Below, in pieces: positions 1 through 7,500 of a stretch of DNA of 12,709 bases. The position numbers and the translations under genes are program-made. This DNA comes from Bacillota bacterium (GTDB taxonomy: Bacteria; Bacillota; Clostridia; Lachnospirales; Cellulosilyticaceae), in contig JAEYNQ010000218.1 in NCBI GenBank assembly GCA_023412455.1, positions 1 to 12,709 of the forward strand. Reading direction: 5' to 3'. Positions within the stretch are counted from its first letter, which is position 1; the number at the start of each line of letters is the position of its first letter. Under the pieces are notes generated by a model. It worked only from the letters and a program-made list of their open reading frames with translations. It was not told where the DNA came from and searched no databases.

Positions 1-46
1 AAGAGCTATGGCATTAGCTGATTTTAATCAACTCATGCCATAGCTC
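1..46 (-). terminator. Long hairpin, probable terminator of the stalk-domain gene (cut by window edge)
   Basis: Positions 3-14 and 35-46 are perfect reverse complements (12 bp, GAGCTATGGCAT with ATGCCATAGCTC). The stem continues inward with interruptions to TGATT/AATCA around a tiny loop. It lies about 30 bases beyond the stop codon of the minus-strand gene at 78-2291. Read on the minus strand the stem is followed by TT and then the window ends, so the expected U-run cannot be seen. Whether it also terminates an unseen convergent gene is unknown. Confidence 0.6.
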
Positions 47-77
47 CATCTTTCATAATCTACCTATTCTCTTTTTA

Positions 78-2291
78 TTAATATTTAAAAGTAGCTGTTT
101 GTGTCTTTGGTTCCCATTCTATTTGTAGTCCAAGAGCTTTAGCAATCTCTGCTATAGGCACATAAGCCCTACTATCTTTGATAACGGCTCTACCACTCAT
201 ACCTTGTCTATTTCCATTAATCTCAATCATATTACTTCCAACTTGAAGCCTAATGGTTTGATTAGGTGCTGCAATGGTAATGATTTGATCTTTGAAGCTA
301 ATAGCTTCTGCTGAAATACCTACTGCATCGGCTACATAGCGTACTGGTACCATTGTCCTATTGTCTTCAATATAGGCGGCACCATCCATGGTTTTAGGTG
401 CTCCATTCACTAGATAAATCTTGCTACCTATTACAAATTGAGATGTTTGAGTTGTAACAGGTTGGTCAAATTGAGGGGCTGTAGGCTCTTGTGTTACTGG
501 TACATTCCCTATACTCATAAAATTAGGATATTCAATAGCACCAAAATTAACATCTGGTGATATAGCTGTTCCCTTAATAGAAAGTTTATAATGACCATCT
601 GGCACCGTATTATCTACTGTCACTGTAAAGCCACTTATCTCAAGAGTAGCTGCTTTACTTGAGCTTCTTTCAATATTGATTTTCAGTTTATTAGGTACAA
701 TAGCATCATAGTTGACACTACCTATCTTAAGGTTTCCTTCTACCACCTTTACCTGTGGCACCTTACCATAGGTAATACCACTTTGCTCTTCTATCTCCAG
801 TTCTAAAACACCTTCATTTAACATGGCTTTATCTGTTTCTTTAATGATTAGCTTACCGCCTACTTGATCTTTAATACCTACTTTTAATCTTAAGGGTGAT
901 ACTTGTATTTGTGCAGGTATCTTGATTTTTGCAATGGTCGTTGAGGCTTTAAGATTCCCTCCCCTTACTTCACTGGTTACCTTTATATCGCCACTTGCCG
1001 CAGCTGGAGCGTAAACCCGTAAATCCTGAATAATAAACTTATTACGGATAGAGCTATCTAACTCAGGAATATCAAAGTTAAAGCCTACCAAGTAATCGCC
1101 TTTCACAACAGGATTAATGGTGGTTGTCTTTGTAATATCCTTATTATTTAATAAAAGCTTGCCTAATGAAAGCTCACTTATCCCAGCTTTTTTCTTAGAA
1201 GCTAGATAACCGTTCTCAAGGGTAATTTCCATGGTACGCCCATTTATGAGACTCTCTAAAACATCTTCTTCTATTGTAAAAGAAACCTTTTCACTATTTC
1301 CATTGGGTATTTCTATTATTTTTCTGGCATCATCACTTATTAAAATGCCATATTCTTTTGCTACAGCTACTTCTACAATCTTGTCATTAATGTGGGTTCC
1401 ACTCACCTTGACCTGTAGCGTTTCTGGCTTAAAGGTGTTGGTTTTTACTCTTAACTCACTAATAGCCAATCTTCCCGGAGCCGTCATATTCTCTCTTTTA
1501 GGTAATGAAAGCTTAATAATGCTTCTATCTTCCTTGCCATTGAAGCTTCCATAACGTGTAGATATAAGTTCATTAGCTTGGGTATATCGATCATCTTCCT
1601 TAAGCTTAGAGGTCATACCTGTAAACCCTCTTGTTCCTGTTACTAAAGGCTTACTATTTTCAAAGGTATAATGATCACTTAAAAGCTCTAAGGTAATATC
1701 TCTATCTTCCTGTCGATTACTGTCTACCATAGAACCCTTAATCACTTCATCTATCCGAATAACGGCTACATTATCTTCTTTTCCAATAGAAGGGACCTCT
1801 CCTACTGTAACTTCTGCTTTACTTTCACTAGTGATGGCAAAAGTAGTTTTGTTCATATCACTAAACTTTGTTCCCATCCCATCTATACTTACTTTAGCTT
1901 CTCCCCCTGTAAGCTCTACTAGGAGTGGAATGGTTTTGACACCTGCTAGTATGGAATTAGTCATTTTAACTTCTAGTGTTGTATGATCTACTTTTTTAAA
2001 GGTGGCTGCTTTAAAATACTTATCGGTATTAACTGTATTGATGCTATCTAACCATTTGGCATTCTCCAATGTCACATAAAAGGTTCTTGCTAGATCATCA
2101 TAGTCTATAGTATCTTTCAGGTCCATTCTTAAGTTTATTGCTTCTGCTTCTGTAAATTGATAACCTATTTTTTCTAGTACGATTCCTTTAGAAAAATCAT
2201 TATCAGATTGTGCCATTACATAGCCTGGCATCGTACTTAAGCATACTACTGTTCCAATAAGCAGTAGTGTCTTCTTCAAATTTTTCCTCAC
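78..2291 (-). CDS. Secreted modular protein with C-terminal copper amine oxidase N-type (stalk) domain
   Basis: The 737-residue protein starts at a GTG (2289-2291) behind a GGGAGATGG-type ribosome binding site. Residues 1-28 form a Sec signal peptide: basic start (RKNLKK), hydrophobic core, and a likely cleavage after VMA. No lipobox, cell-wall sorting signal or C-terminal membrane segment is visible, so it is probably released or held at the surface non-covalently. Residues about 615-737 match the 'copper amine oxidase N-terminal' stalk domain of Firmicutes secreted proteins, with two half-repeats (RTMVPVRYVADAVG near 645, RAYVPIAEIAKALG near 708). Despite the Pfam-style name, this domain does not imply amine oxidase activity, and no catalytic oxidase domain is present. 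Residues 35-600 are beta-rich and seem to hold about four diverged modules (see findings). A short Pro/Thr/Gln-rich linker (about 598-616) precedes the stalk domain. I infer an extracellular structural or binding role and cannot assign a specific function. Confidence 0.85.
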   Translation of the reverse strand: MRKNLKKTLLLIGTVVCLSTMPGYVMAQSDNDFSKGIVLEKIGYQFTEAEAINLRMDLKDTIDYDDLARTFYVTLENAKWLDSINTVNTDKYFKAATFKKVDHTTLEVKMTNSILAGVKTIPLLVELTGGEAKVSIDGMGTKFSDMNKTTFAITSESKAEVTVGEVPSIGKEDNVAVIRIDEVIKGSMVDSNRQEDRDITLELLSDHYTFENSKPLVTGTRGFTGMTSKLKEDDRYTQANELISTRYGSFNGKEDRSIIKLSLPKRENMTAPGRLAISELRVKTNTFKPETLQVKVSGTHINDKIVEVAVAKEYGILISDDARKIIEIPNGNSEKVSFTIEEDVLESLINGRTMEITLENGYLASKKKAGISELSLGKLLLNNKDITKTTTINPVVKGDYLVGFNFDIPELDSSIRNKFIIQDLRVYAPAAASGDIKVTSEVRGGNLKASTTIAKIKIPAQIQVSPLRLKVGIKDQVGGKLIIKETDKAMLNEGVLELEIEEQSGITYGKVPQVKVVEGNLKIGSVNYDAIVPNKLKINIERSSSKAATLEISGFTVTVDNTVPDGHYKLSIKGTAISPDVNFGAIEYPNFMSIGNVPVTQEPTAPQFDQPVTTQTSQFVIGSKIYLVNGAPKTMDGAAYIEDNRTMVPVRYVADAVGISAEAISFKDQIITIAAPNQTIRLQVGSNMIEINGNRQGMSGRAVIKDSRAYVPIAEIAKALGLQIEWEPKTQTATFKY

Positions 2292-2339
2292 ATTACCATC
2301 TCCCTTAATTATTTATCTCTGTAAGATCTCTCATTTTTT

Positions 2340-2368
2340 ATTATAGGCTTAATTCCTACAAATTTCAT
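2340..2368 (-). promoter_or_regulatory. Putative sigma-A promoter of the stalk-domain gene
   Basis: On the minus strand a -35-like ATGAAA (2363-2368) is followed after exactly 17 bases by a perfect TATAAT -10 (2340-2345). The start codon of the secreted protein lies about 50 bases downstream. The -35 matches TTGACA at only four of six positions. Confidence 0.5.
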
Positions 2369-2401
2369 TGCTTTAATGATAATGTAATTAAAAAATAATA
2401 A

Positions 2402-2998
2402 TTATACGACTTCTTCATTTTGCACTGTGAAGTATTGAGACACTTTATCAGGATAACACGTCTCCACAATAAACTTTTCAAATTCTAGCCAGCCCTTTAC
2501 CCTTTGAAAAGGATGCTCCAGTATGGCATTATGTGGTCGCTCAAATACAATAGGCGTTCCTCCTGATTTGCTAAAATCTTCTATATTATGCATACCATCA
2601 TCTAGGAGGTAGTCTCCTTTAACCATGTGCTTACAACTACATATAATGACTCGACTGAGAGGGAAGAAGGGAAGGTGCTCCTTAATCCATTCATGCTTAG
2701 CCTCTACGGCCCGGGGATTAGCTGCTGTCACAATGTACAATTCAAATAAATCACTGAAATAAAGTCTTTCAAAAACTTCCAGAGCATAAGGTGTTGCTTC
2801 TAGATTTCTAAAAAGTTCTGGCTCATGCATAACCGTTTCAATCTCATTACCAAATAAAACCTCAAGATTCCAGTTGCGACATTCACTGGGCTGAAACTCG
2901 GTACCATATTTTTTATTAAATGCAGTGGTTACACCTGCTATATATTCTGCCAATACATCATCTTGGTCAATAAGAATGACCGGTTTATTTTTTTTCAT
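2402..2998 (-). CDS. HAD-family 5'(3')-deoxyribonucleotidase-like protein (NT5C type)
   Basis: The 198-residue protein starts at an ATG with an AGAGGTGAG ribosome binding site. HAD hydrolase motif I is IDQDDVL, with D11 as likely nucleophile and D13 as likely acid/base. Motif II is the threonine in IVTAANP (T91), followed by K127 and the motif IV aspartates in YLLDDGMHNIEDF (D133, D134). The spacing, length and the LLDDGxxNIxxF signature fit the NT5C group, whose members dephosphorylate deoxyribonucleoside monophosphates. The protein has no signal peptide and is presumably cytoplasmic. A role in nucleotide salvage or pool control is inferred from the family; the exact substrate cannot be read from sequence. 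It lies between the PMT-like gene and the secreted protein on the same strand, but it has its own promoter-like site and wide gaps on both sides, so it is probably a single transcription unit. Confidence 0.8.
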   Translation of the reverse strand: MKKNKPVILIDQDDVLAEYIAGVTTAFNKKYGTEFQPSECRNWNLEVLFGNEIETVMHEPELFRNLEATPYALEVFERLYFSDLFELYIVTAANPRAVEAKHEWIKEHLPFFPLSRVIICSCKHMVKGDYLLDDGMHNIEDFSKSGGTPIVFERPHNAILEHPFQRVKGWLEFEKFIVETCYPDKVSQYFTVQNEEVV

Positions 2999-3083
2999 AC
3001 TCTCACCTCTTTTATGTTATATGTTGTAATCATAAAGCACCCCTTACCTTTTGTCTAGATTTTGGGCCCCTCTATATAGACTA

Positions 3084-3112
3084 ATAATAGTTTATTAGCC
3101 TTATCGAAACAA
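3084..3112 (-). promoter_or_regulatory. Putative sigma-A promoter of the nucleotidase gene
   Basis: On the minus strand TTGTTT (3107-3112) and TATTAT (3084-3089) are separated by exactly 17 bases. The predicted start near 3077 leaves a leader of about 80 bases before the ATG at 2998. The site also separates this gene from the PMT-like gene ending at 3136. Confidence 0.55.
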
Positions 3113-3135
3113 AGTGACAGAATGAATGAGAAAAA

Positions 3136-4821
3136 CTAGTAGTATTGCCAAGCTGGGAGCCACCTTGTCATAACCCCATACCAAAGGGGGATTTCTGTTC
3201 CGCTGTAAATAGGATAAAAGAAAATAAAAGTAATTACCATGGCTCCTGTATACCATTTCAGTAGAGCACTATCATCCATTCGCTTCACTATGTCTTTTAG
3301 TAAATGAGTAAGGGCTAAAATCATAAAGGGAACGATAGGAAAATAGTGATATAAAAACATAATACGGGATACTAAAACATAAGGAAGATACAGGGATAAA
3401 ATAGCTACAATAATAAAGAAAGCTTCTTTTTTTCTTTCACTTATCCATTTCTTTATGGTATAAAAAAAGCCTAGGATACCGCTCCACCAAATAAGAGGAT
3501 TACCCATAAGGGCTATAGTCACTATATTTCCCTCACGTGCTTCCCCCTTATAATACCAAATAGGTTTAATATTAAGAGGCCACAAATACCAAGGTGAAGT
3601 AAAGGGATGCGTTGCTTCAAGATCTGCATGATAATGGTACATCTGTAGTTGTAGGTCTATAAAATCTTTGAAGGTTTTCCCTCCTTCTGAATAAAAGAAG
3701 GGGAGGTAACTCCCTAAGTAAACACCTACTGGTAGAAGAATAAAAAAGACCACACAACTTAAAAGAATGATAATAATTTGTCCCTCCCATATATAACGAT
3801 GATACTTATCCCTACTGCGCCTAATAAAGTCTGCAAAAAAGATGATGGCTAGTCCAATAGCACCATAGGCCCCATTCCATTTAGTGGCAATAGCTGCCCC
3901 TATAAAAAGTCCTGACAAGGCCAGATACATTAACTTACTACTTAAAGGTGTTCTGTCCTCACACTGAATATAGCAAAACATAAAAAGATAACTTAGCATA
4001 ATAAAAAGTACTAAGAAGCTATCCACTGTAGCAATACGCGTCTGTACAAAATGCATCCCATCCGCTGCTAATAATAGGGCTGCCACTAGGCCATAACGGG
4101 TATGCCCAAATAGCTTCTTGGCTAAAATATAGAGGACAGGTAACATAAAGATTCCTGCTAGGTTTCCCATTAGTCGATAGCTAAAGGTATTCATCCCCCA
4201 TAGATGGATCGGTAAACTCATAATGAGTTTGCCAAGGGGTGGATGGGTCCATTCATAAATAGTCATATGATGAATATACTCATAGGCGGTCCTGGCATGA
4301 TAGACTTCATCAAAATAAGTGCTATTGAGAAAACTAATCTTCTGAGGCACCATCTGTGCTTCATCCACTAAAAGCTTAGCATCCTCTGTCTGAGCTCTTA
4401 GTCCTATCCGTTCTCCTTGTGAATCATATAAAGCAATCTCTCCAATAGAACCTAGCTCCTCTGTAGCTTCAATCCCAAAATACTTAAAACTGTTATCTAT
4501 TGACATATCTGACCAGGCAAACACCTTCTCTTGCTTTAAGGTTCCCAGATAGATGAAACGCCTCCCATCTTCTGAACCATAAAGCTTATATTCACCAAAA
4601 CGAGGACCTGTGAAACTCCTTAACTTGCTTACATTTTGAAGCTTATCCAGTTCAACTACACTATAGTCTTCCTCAAAATCTGGCTTCTCCCAAAAGGTCT
4701 GAGGATTCTTTAAACTACCTAACCCTATAAAGGATAGTAGCCCATAAATAAAGACGATCAGTACCATCCATCCTACATCTCGTCTATTGATGCTATAGCC
4801 ACTCCCACTACTTTTTCTCAT
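3136..4821 (-). CDS. PMT-family (GT39-like) protein O-mannosyltransferase with extracytoplasmic loop-1 insert
   Basis: The 561-residue polytopic membrane protein starts at an ATG behind GAAGGAGA. The first membrane helix is about residues 17-34 and many further hydrophobic helices follow from about residue 215. The key PMT/GT-C features are an acidic pair in YFDEVYHARTAYEY (D171, E172), then THPPLGK (192-198) leading into the next helices, and a late SRIMFLYHYFPIVPF segment typical of the family. These enzymes move a sugar, often mannose, from a polyprenyl-phosphate carrier to proteins on the outer face of the membrane; donor and acceptor here are inferred only. In most PMTs the acidic pair follows soon after helix 1. 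Here about 110 extra residues (45-155) intervene, looking like a beta-rich, discoidin-like insert (FGEYKLYGSEDGRRFIYLG, FKYFGIEA, GEIALYD). Alternatives are other phospholipid-carrier glycosyltransferases of the ArnT/PMT clan. No adjacent gene reveals the glycosylation target. Confidence 0.85.
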   Translation of the reverse strand: MRKSSGSGYSINRRDVGWMVLIVFIYGLLSFIGLGSLKNPQTFWEKPDFEEDYSVVELDKLQNVSKLRSFTGPRFGEYKLYGSEDGRRFIYLGTLKQEKVFAWSDMSIDNSFKYFGIEATEELGSIGEIALYDSQGERIGLRAQTEDAKLLVDEAQMVPQKISFLNSTYFDEVYHARTAYEYIHHMTIYEWTHPPLGKLIMSLPIHLWGMNTFSYRLMGNLAGIFMLPVLYILAKKLFGHTRYGLVAALLLAADGMHFVQTRIATVDSFLVLFIMLSYLFMFCYIQCEDRTPLSSKLMYLALSGLFIGAAIATKWNGAYGAIGLAIIFFADFIRRSRDKYHRYIWEGQIIIILLSCVVFFILLPVGVYLGSYLPFFYSEGGKTFKDFIDLQLQMYHYHADLEATHPFTSPWYLWPLNIKPIWYYKGEAREGNIVTIALMGNPLIWWSGILGFFYTIKKWISERKKEAFFIIVAILSLYLPYVLVSRIMFLYHYFPIVPFMILALTHLLKDIVKRMDDSALLKWYTGAMVITFIFFYPIYSGTEIPLWYGVMTRWLPAWQYY

Positions 4822-4933
4822 TACCTAGTCTCCTTCGCATATACTCTCTCTTCCTATCTATAAATTATAGGAATTTTCTACAAAAAATATACTCTTCTTC
4901 CTTTATTATGTACAGAGGTTTTAATCAAATAAT

Positions 4934-4962
4934 TTGCTCAAATTCAATAATACTGCTAATAT
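4934..4962 (+). promoter_or_regulatory. Putative sigma-A promoter of the ABC transporter operon
   Basis: TTGCTC (4934-4939) and TAATAT (4957-4962) are separated by 17 bases. The predicted start near 4969 gives a leader of only about 40 bases before the ATG at 5008, too short for a TPP or other classical riboswitch. The ribosome binding region is AAGGATGGTG (4992-5001). Confidence 0.6.
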
Positions 4963-5007
4963 AAGAAAGTGTAACCTTATTTATTAACATGAAGGATGGT
5001 GTCATAA

Positions 5008-6081
5008 ATGAAAAAATATTTAAATCTTATTTTAACCGGTGCTATGTGCCTTTCTCTCTTAGTGGCTTGTTCACCTGCTTCTAAGCAAACTCCCTCACCC
5101 CAGTCGCCTATCTCCAGTGCAGATACCCCTGTTACTGCTCCCCCTACTTCCACTACGCCTAGCAAGGAAACCACTCCTACTAGTACCCCAGTCAACTTTC
5201 GCATGGCTTCTTTAAAGGGACCTACTACAATGGGGCTTGTTAAACTTATGTCCGATTCTGAAGCTGGTGCCACCACTAATCATTATGATGTAACTATGTA
5301 TGCCACTGCTGATGAAATTGTTACCCAATTAGCCAGTAATGAAATAGATGTGGCAGCCGTTCCTTGTAACTTAGCCTCTGTACTTTATAATAAAACCCAA
5401 GGTTCCATTAAGGTAGCTGCTATTAACACTTTAGGTGTCCTCTATGTTGTTGAAAATGGAAATCAAATTAATGCCGTTGCTGACTTAAAAGGAAAAACAA
5501 TTTATACGACAGGTAAAGGAACAACGCCTGAGTATGCCCTTAATTACATACTTACTAAAAATGGTCTAGACCCTACAAAGGATGTGACCATTGAATTTAA
5601 GTCTGAAGCAACTGAAGTAGCTGCTCTTCTCTCCCAAGAGAACGAGGCTATTGCCATGCTTCCACAGCCTTTTGTAACCACTGCCCAAAGCAAAAATGCT
5701 AACCTGCGTATTGCTTTAGACATGACGGAAGAATGGGCTAAAGTGGCTACTGATGGTAGTGCCTTAGTAACGGGAACCGTCATTGCCCGTCATGCTTTTA
5801 TAGAAGAGAACCCCGATGCCTTTAAGGCTTTCTTAGAAGAATATAAGGCTTCTACAGAATATGTGACCGGGTCTATGGATGCTGCTGCTAGTCTTATTGG
5901 TCAATATGACATTGTCCCAGAGCCTATTGCCAAAAAAGCCCTTCCATTTTGCAATATTACCTTTATAGAAGGTGAGGAGATGCAAAATAAAATAAGTGGC
6001 TACTTACAAGCTCTCTTTGAGCAAAATCCTAAAGCCGTGGGAGGAAAATTACCTGATGCTACCTTCTATTACTCCAAATAA
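5008..6081 (+). CDS. ABC transporter substrate-binding lipoprotein (NMT1/THI5/SsuA-like)
   Basis: The 357-residue protein has a lipoprotein signal peptide ending in the lipobox LVAC, with C21 as the predicted lipid-modified residue. A Pro/Thr/Ser-rich tether (about 22-62) links it to the membrane anchor. The mature domain from about residue 63 shows the pattern of periplasmic-binding-protein type II importers of the NMT1/THI5/SsuA kind. It opens with FRMASLKGPTTMGLVKLM, then IDVAAVPCNLASVLYN, then DLKGKTIYTTGKGTTPEYALNYIL. Relatives bind organosulfonates, thiamine-pyrimidine precursors or similar small molecules; the ligand here cannot be deduced. It is the first gene of an operon with the permease and ATPase that follow on the same strand, and the permease start lies inside its 3' end. 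The leader shows no riboswitch, so thiamine control by TPP is not supported. Confidence 0.88.
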   Translation: MKKYLNLILTGAMCLSLLVACSPASKQTPSPQSPISSADTPVTAPPTSTTPSKETTPTSTPVNFRMASLKGPTTMGLVKLMSDSEAGATTNHYDVTMYATADEIVTQLASNEIDVAAVPCNLASVLYNKTQGSIKVAAINTLGVLYVVENGNQINAVADLKGKTIYTTGKGTTPEYALNYILTKNGLDPTKDVTIEFKSEATEVAALLSQENEAIAMLPQPFVTTAQSKNANLRIALDMTEEWAKVATDGSALVTGTVIARHAFIEENPDAFKAFLEEYKASTEYVTGSMDAAASLIGQYDIVPEPIAKKALPFCNITFIEGEEMQNKISGYLQALFEQNPKAVGGKLPDATFYYSK

Positions 6082-6823
6082 GAAACGAGGCTATATTTTA
6101 TTATCTGGCTTTATTTGGCTCTTTATTTGGCATCTTGCAAGTAAGCTGATCGCTAAAGACTTCTTACTTGTCTCTCCACTTGTGGTGCTCCAAACGTTGT
6201 TTCTACTTACTCAAGAAACAGCGTTTTGGGCCACTGTTCTCTTTAGTTTTATGCGTATTGTAAGTGGCTTTTTTTTAGCTATTCTTGTAGGGGTTGTATT
6301 AGCACTGTTATCCAGTCGTTTTACCTTTATAAAATTCCTTCTTTATCCTTTAACTGCAGTCATCAGTGCTACACCCATTGTTTCCTTTATTATTTTGGCC
6401 TTAATGTGGATTCCTTCTCGGAATCTTTCGCTTTTCATTTCTTTTCTAATGGTTCTTCCAGTGATTTATAATAATACCTTACAAGGTATTTTAAATACGG
6501 ATAAGAAGTTACTAGAGATGGCACAGGTCTTTCACCTATCACTCTGGCGCCAAATCCTCTATATTTACTTACCTCAAATAATGCCTTTCTTTGTATCGGG
6601 CTGCACAGTAGGTTTAGGGCTTTGTTGGAAGTCAGGTATTGCTGCTGAAGTCATTGGGTTACCTTCTGGTTCCATTGGTGAACGTCTCTATGAGTCCAAA
6701 ATCTATTTAAGTTCATCGGAACTCTTTTCTTGGACATTGGTCATTATCTTAATCAGTGTACTTTTTGAGAAAATCCTTCTCTATTTACTCAGAAAGCTTT
6801 CGGAAAGGATTGTGTCAACATGA
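6056..6823 (+). CDS. ABC transporter permease (BPD_transp_1 family)
   Basis: I chose the ATG at 6056 (255 residues) because GGGAGG lies at 6039-6044, inside the binding-protein gene. The gene then overlaps its predecessor by 26 bases. An in-frame GTG at 5996 would add 20 residues but has no comparable binding site. The protein is highly hydrophobic with about six membrane helices. The cytoplasmic EAA-type loop that docks on the ATPase is recognisable as LLEMAQVFHLSLWRQILYIYLPQ. The glycine usual in this loop is histidine here. Downstream GLCWKSGIAAEVIGLP and GSIGERLYESKIYL are typical of SsuC/nitrate/taurine-type permeases. It forms the translocation channel for the ligand delivered by the upstream lipoprotein, probably as a homodimer. 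The stop codon overlaps the next gene's start (ATGA). Confidence 0.87.
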   Translation: MLPSITPNKKRGYILLSGFIWLFIWHLASKLIAKDFLLVSPLVVLQTLFLLTQETAFWATVLFSFMRIVSGFFLAILVGVVLALLSSRFTFIKFLLYPLTAVISATPIVSFIILALMWIPSRNLSLFISFLMVLPVIYNNTLQGILNTDKKLLEMAQVFHLSLWRQILYIYLPQIMPFFVSGCTVGLGLCWKSGIAAEVIGLPSGSIGERLYESKIYLSSSELFSWTLVIILISVLFEKILLYLLRKLSERIVST

Positions 6824-7395
6824 CTATTACTCTAAAAAATCTATATAAATCTTATAATGAAAAACAAGTCTTTAACCAACTCTCCCTTTCTATTCCCTCT
6901 GGTAAAATTACCTGCCTTATGGGGCCTTCTGGCTGTGGTAAGACAACTCTTGTCAATCTTCTTTTAGGTCTTACAAAACCAGATCAAGGTACCATCTCCG
7001 GATTAGATAATCAGCCTATAGGGGTGGTCTTTCAAGAAGACCGTCTTTGTGAAAATCTGAGTAGTATCAAAAATGTAGCCCTTGTCTGTCCTAAAAGCAT
7101 TTCTAAAGAGGTCATATCCCATCACCTTTTAGAGGTAAGCCTTAATAAAGAGGATATTTGTAAGCCAGTCCATGAACTCAGCGGGGGTATGAAACGCCGA
7201 GTAGCCTTAGTCCGTGCCCTTATCATTCCTTCTTCTCTTTTCATTTTGGATGAACCCTTTAAAGGCTTAGATCAAACCACTAAGTATCAAGTTATTGACT
7301 ATATCAAAAAACACACTGCTCATAAGACCGTCTTAGTGGTGACCCACGATAAAGAGGATGTTGATTTATTAGGAGCTCACCTCATTGAGCTATAA
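6820..7395 (+). CDS. ABC transporter ATP-binding protein (short form)
   Basis: The 191-residue nucleotide-binding subunit begins four bases inside the permease gene (ATGA), with AAAGGA at 6804-6809 as ribosome binding site. All catalytic elements are present in order: Walker A GPSGCGKT (35-42), Q-loop VFQED (Q72), signature LSGGM (120-124), Walker B LFILDEP (140-146), D-loop GLD (149-151) and switch histidine VTHD (H176). The protein ends about 15 residues after the H-loop. Typical SsuB/TauB-type subunits run to about 240-260 residues, so this is a compact version without the C-terminal tail. The spacing from Walker A to the signature motif is also short. The reading frame shows no sign of truncation. 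It probably powers the adjacent permease as a dimer. Confidence 0.9.
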   Translation: MTITLKNLYKSYNEKQVFNQLSLSIPSGKITCLMGPSGCGKTTLVNLLLGLTKPDQGTISGLDNQPIGVVFQEDRLCENLSSIKNVALVCPKSISKEVISHHLLEVSLNKEDICKPVHELSGGMKRRVALVRALIIPSSLFILDEPFKGLDQTTKYQVIDYIKKHTAHKTVLVVTHDKEDVDLLGAHLIEL

Positions 7396-7415
7396 AAAAG
7401 CCTAGCATGCTTTTT
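7395..7415 (+). terminator. Weak AT-rich terminator-like hairpin after the ABC operon
   Basis: AAAAAGC (7395-7401) and GCTTTTT (7409-7415) form a 7-bp stem around a 7-base loop, beginning at the stop codon of the ATPase gene. The 3' arm doubles as the T-run. Low GC makes it a weak candidate. Confidence 0.4.
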
Positions 7416-7455
7416 ACATTAATTTACAGTCAATCTTTCACATTTAATCCTTGTC

Positions 7456-7469
7456 TTATCATATGATAA
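7456..7469. repeat. Perfect 14-bp palindrome upstream of the duplicated P-loop gene
   Basis: TTATCATATGATAA is identical to its own reverse complement. It lies 31 bases before the start codon at 7501, just upstream of the TATAAA elements at 7471-7476 and 7484-7489 that may serve as -10 sequences. Its position suits an operator for a dimeric regulator, but AT-rich palindromes of this size can arise by chance. Confidence 0.4.
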
Positions 7470-7500
7470 CTATAAAGTTACTATATAAAGGAGTATCCTA

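Noticed and set aside
1231..1554. A 107-codon plus-strand frame inside the secreted stalk-domain gene.
   Set aside because: It is a frame shadow of a gene with clear domains and signal peptide; its hydrophobic product arises from the antisense of charged beta-strand codons.
78..2291. Calling the secreted protein a copper amine oxidase.
   Set aside because: Only the non-catalytic stalk-type domain is present; no topaquinone-forming catalytic domain is visible.
4963..5007. A TPP or other riboswitch ahead of the THI5-like binding protein.
   Set aside because: The leader from the predicted start is only about 40 bases and lacks the conserved TPP aptamer sequences.
4977..5276. A 99-codon minus-strand frame across the start of the binding-protein gene.
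   Set aside because: It is antisense to the signal peptide and Pro/Thr-rich linker of a well-supported lipoprotein gene and has a low-complexity Gly/Val-rich product.
5996..6055. An upstream GTG (5996) as the start of the permease gene.
   Set aside because: It would extend the overlap with the binding-protein gene to 86 bases and has no good ribosome binding site, whereas ATG 6056 is preceded by GGGAGG at a workable distance and gives a normal permease N-terminus.
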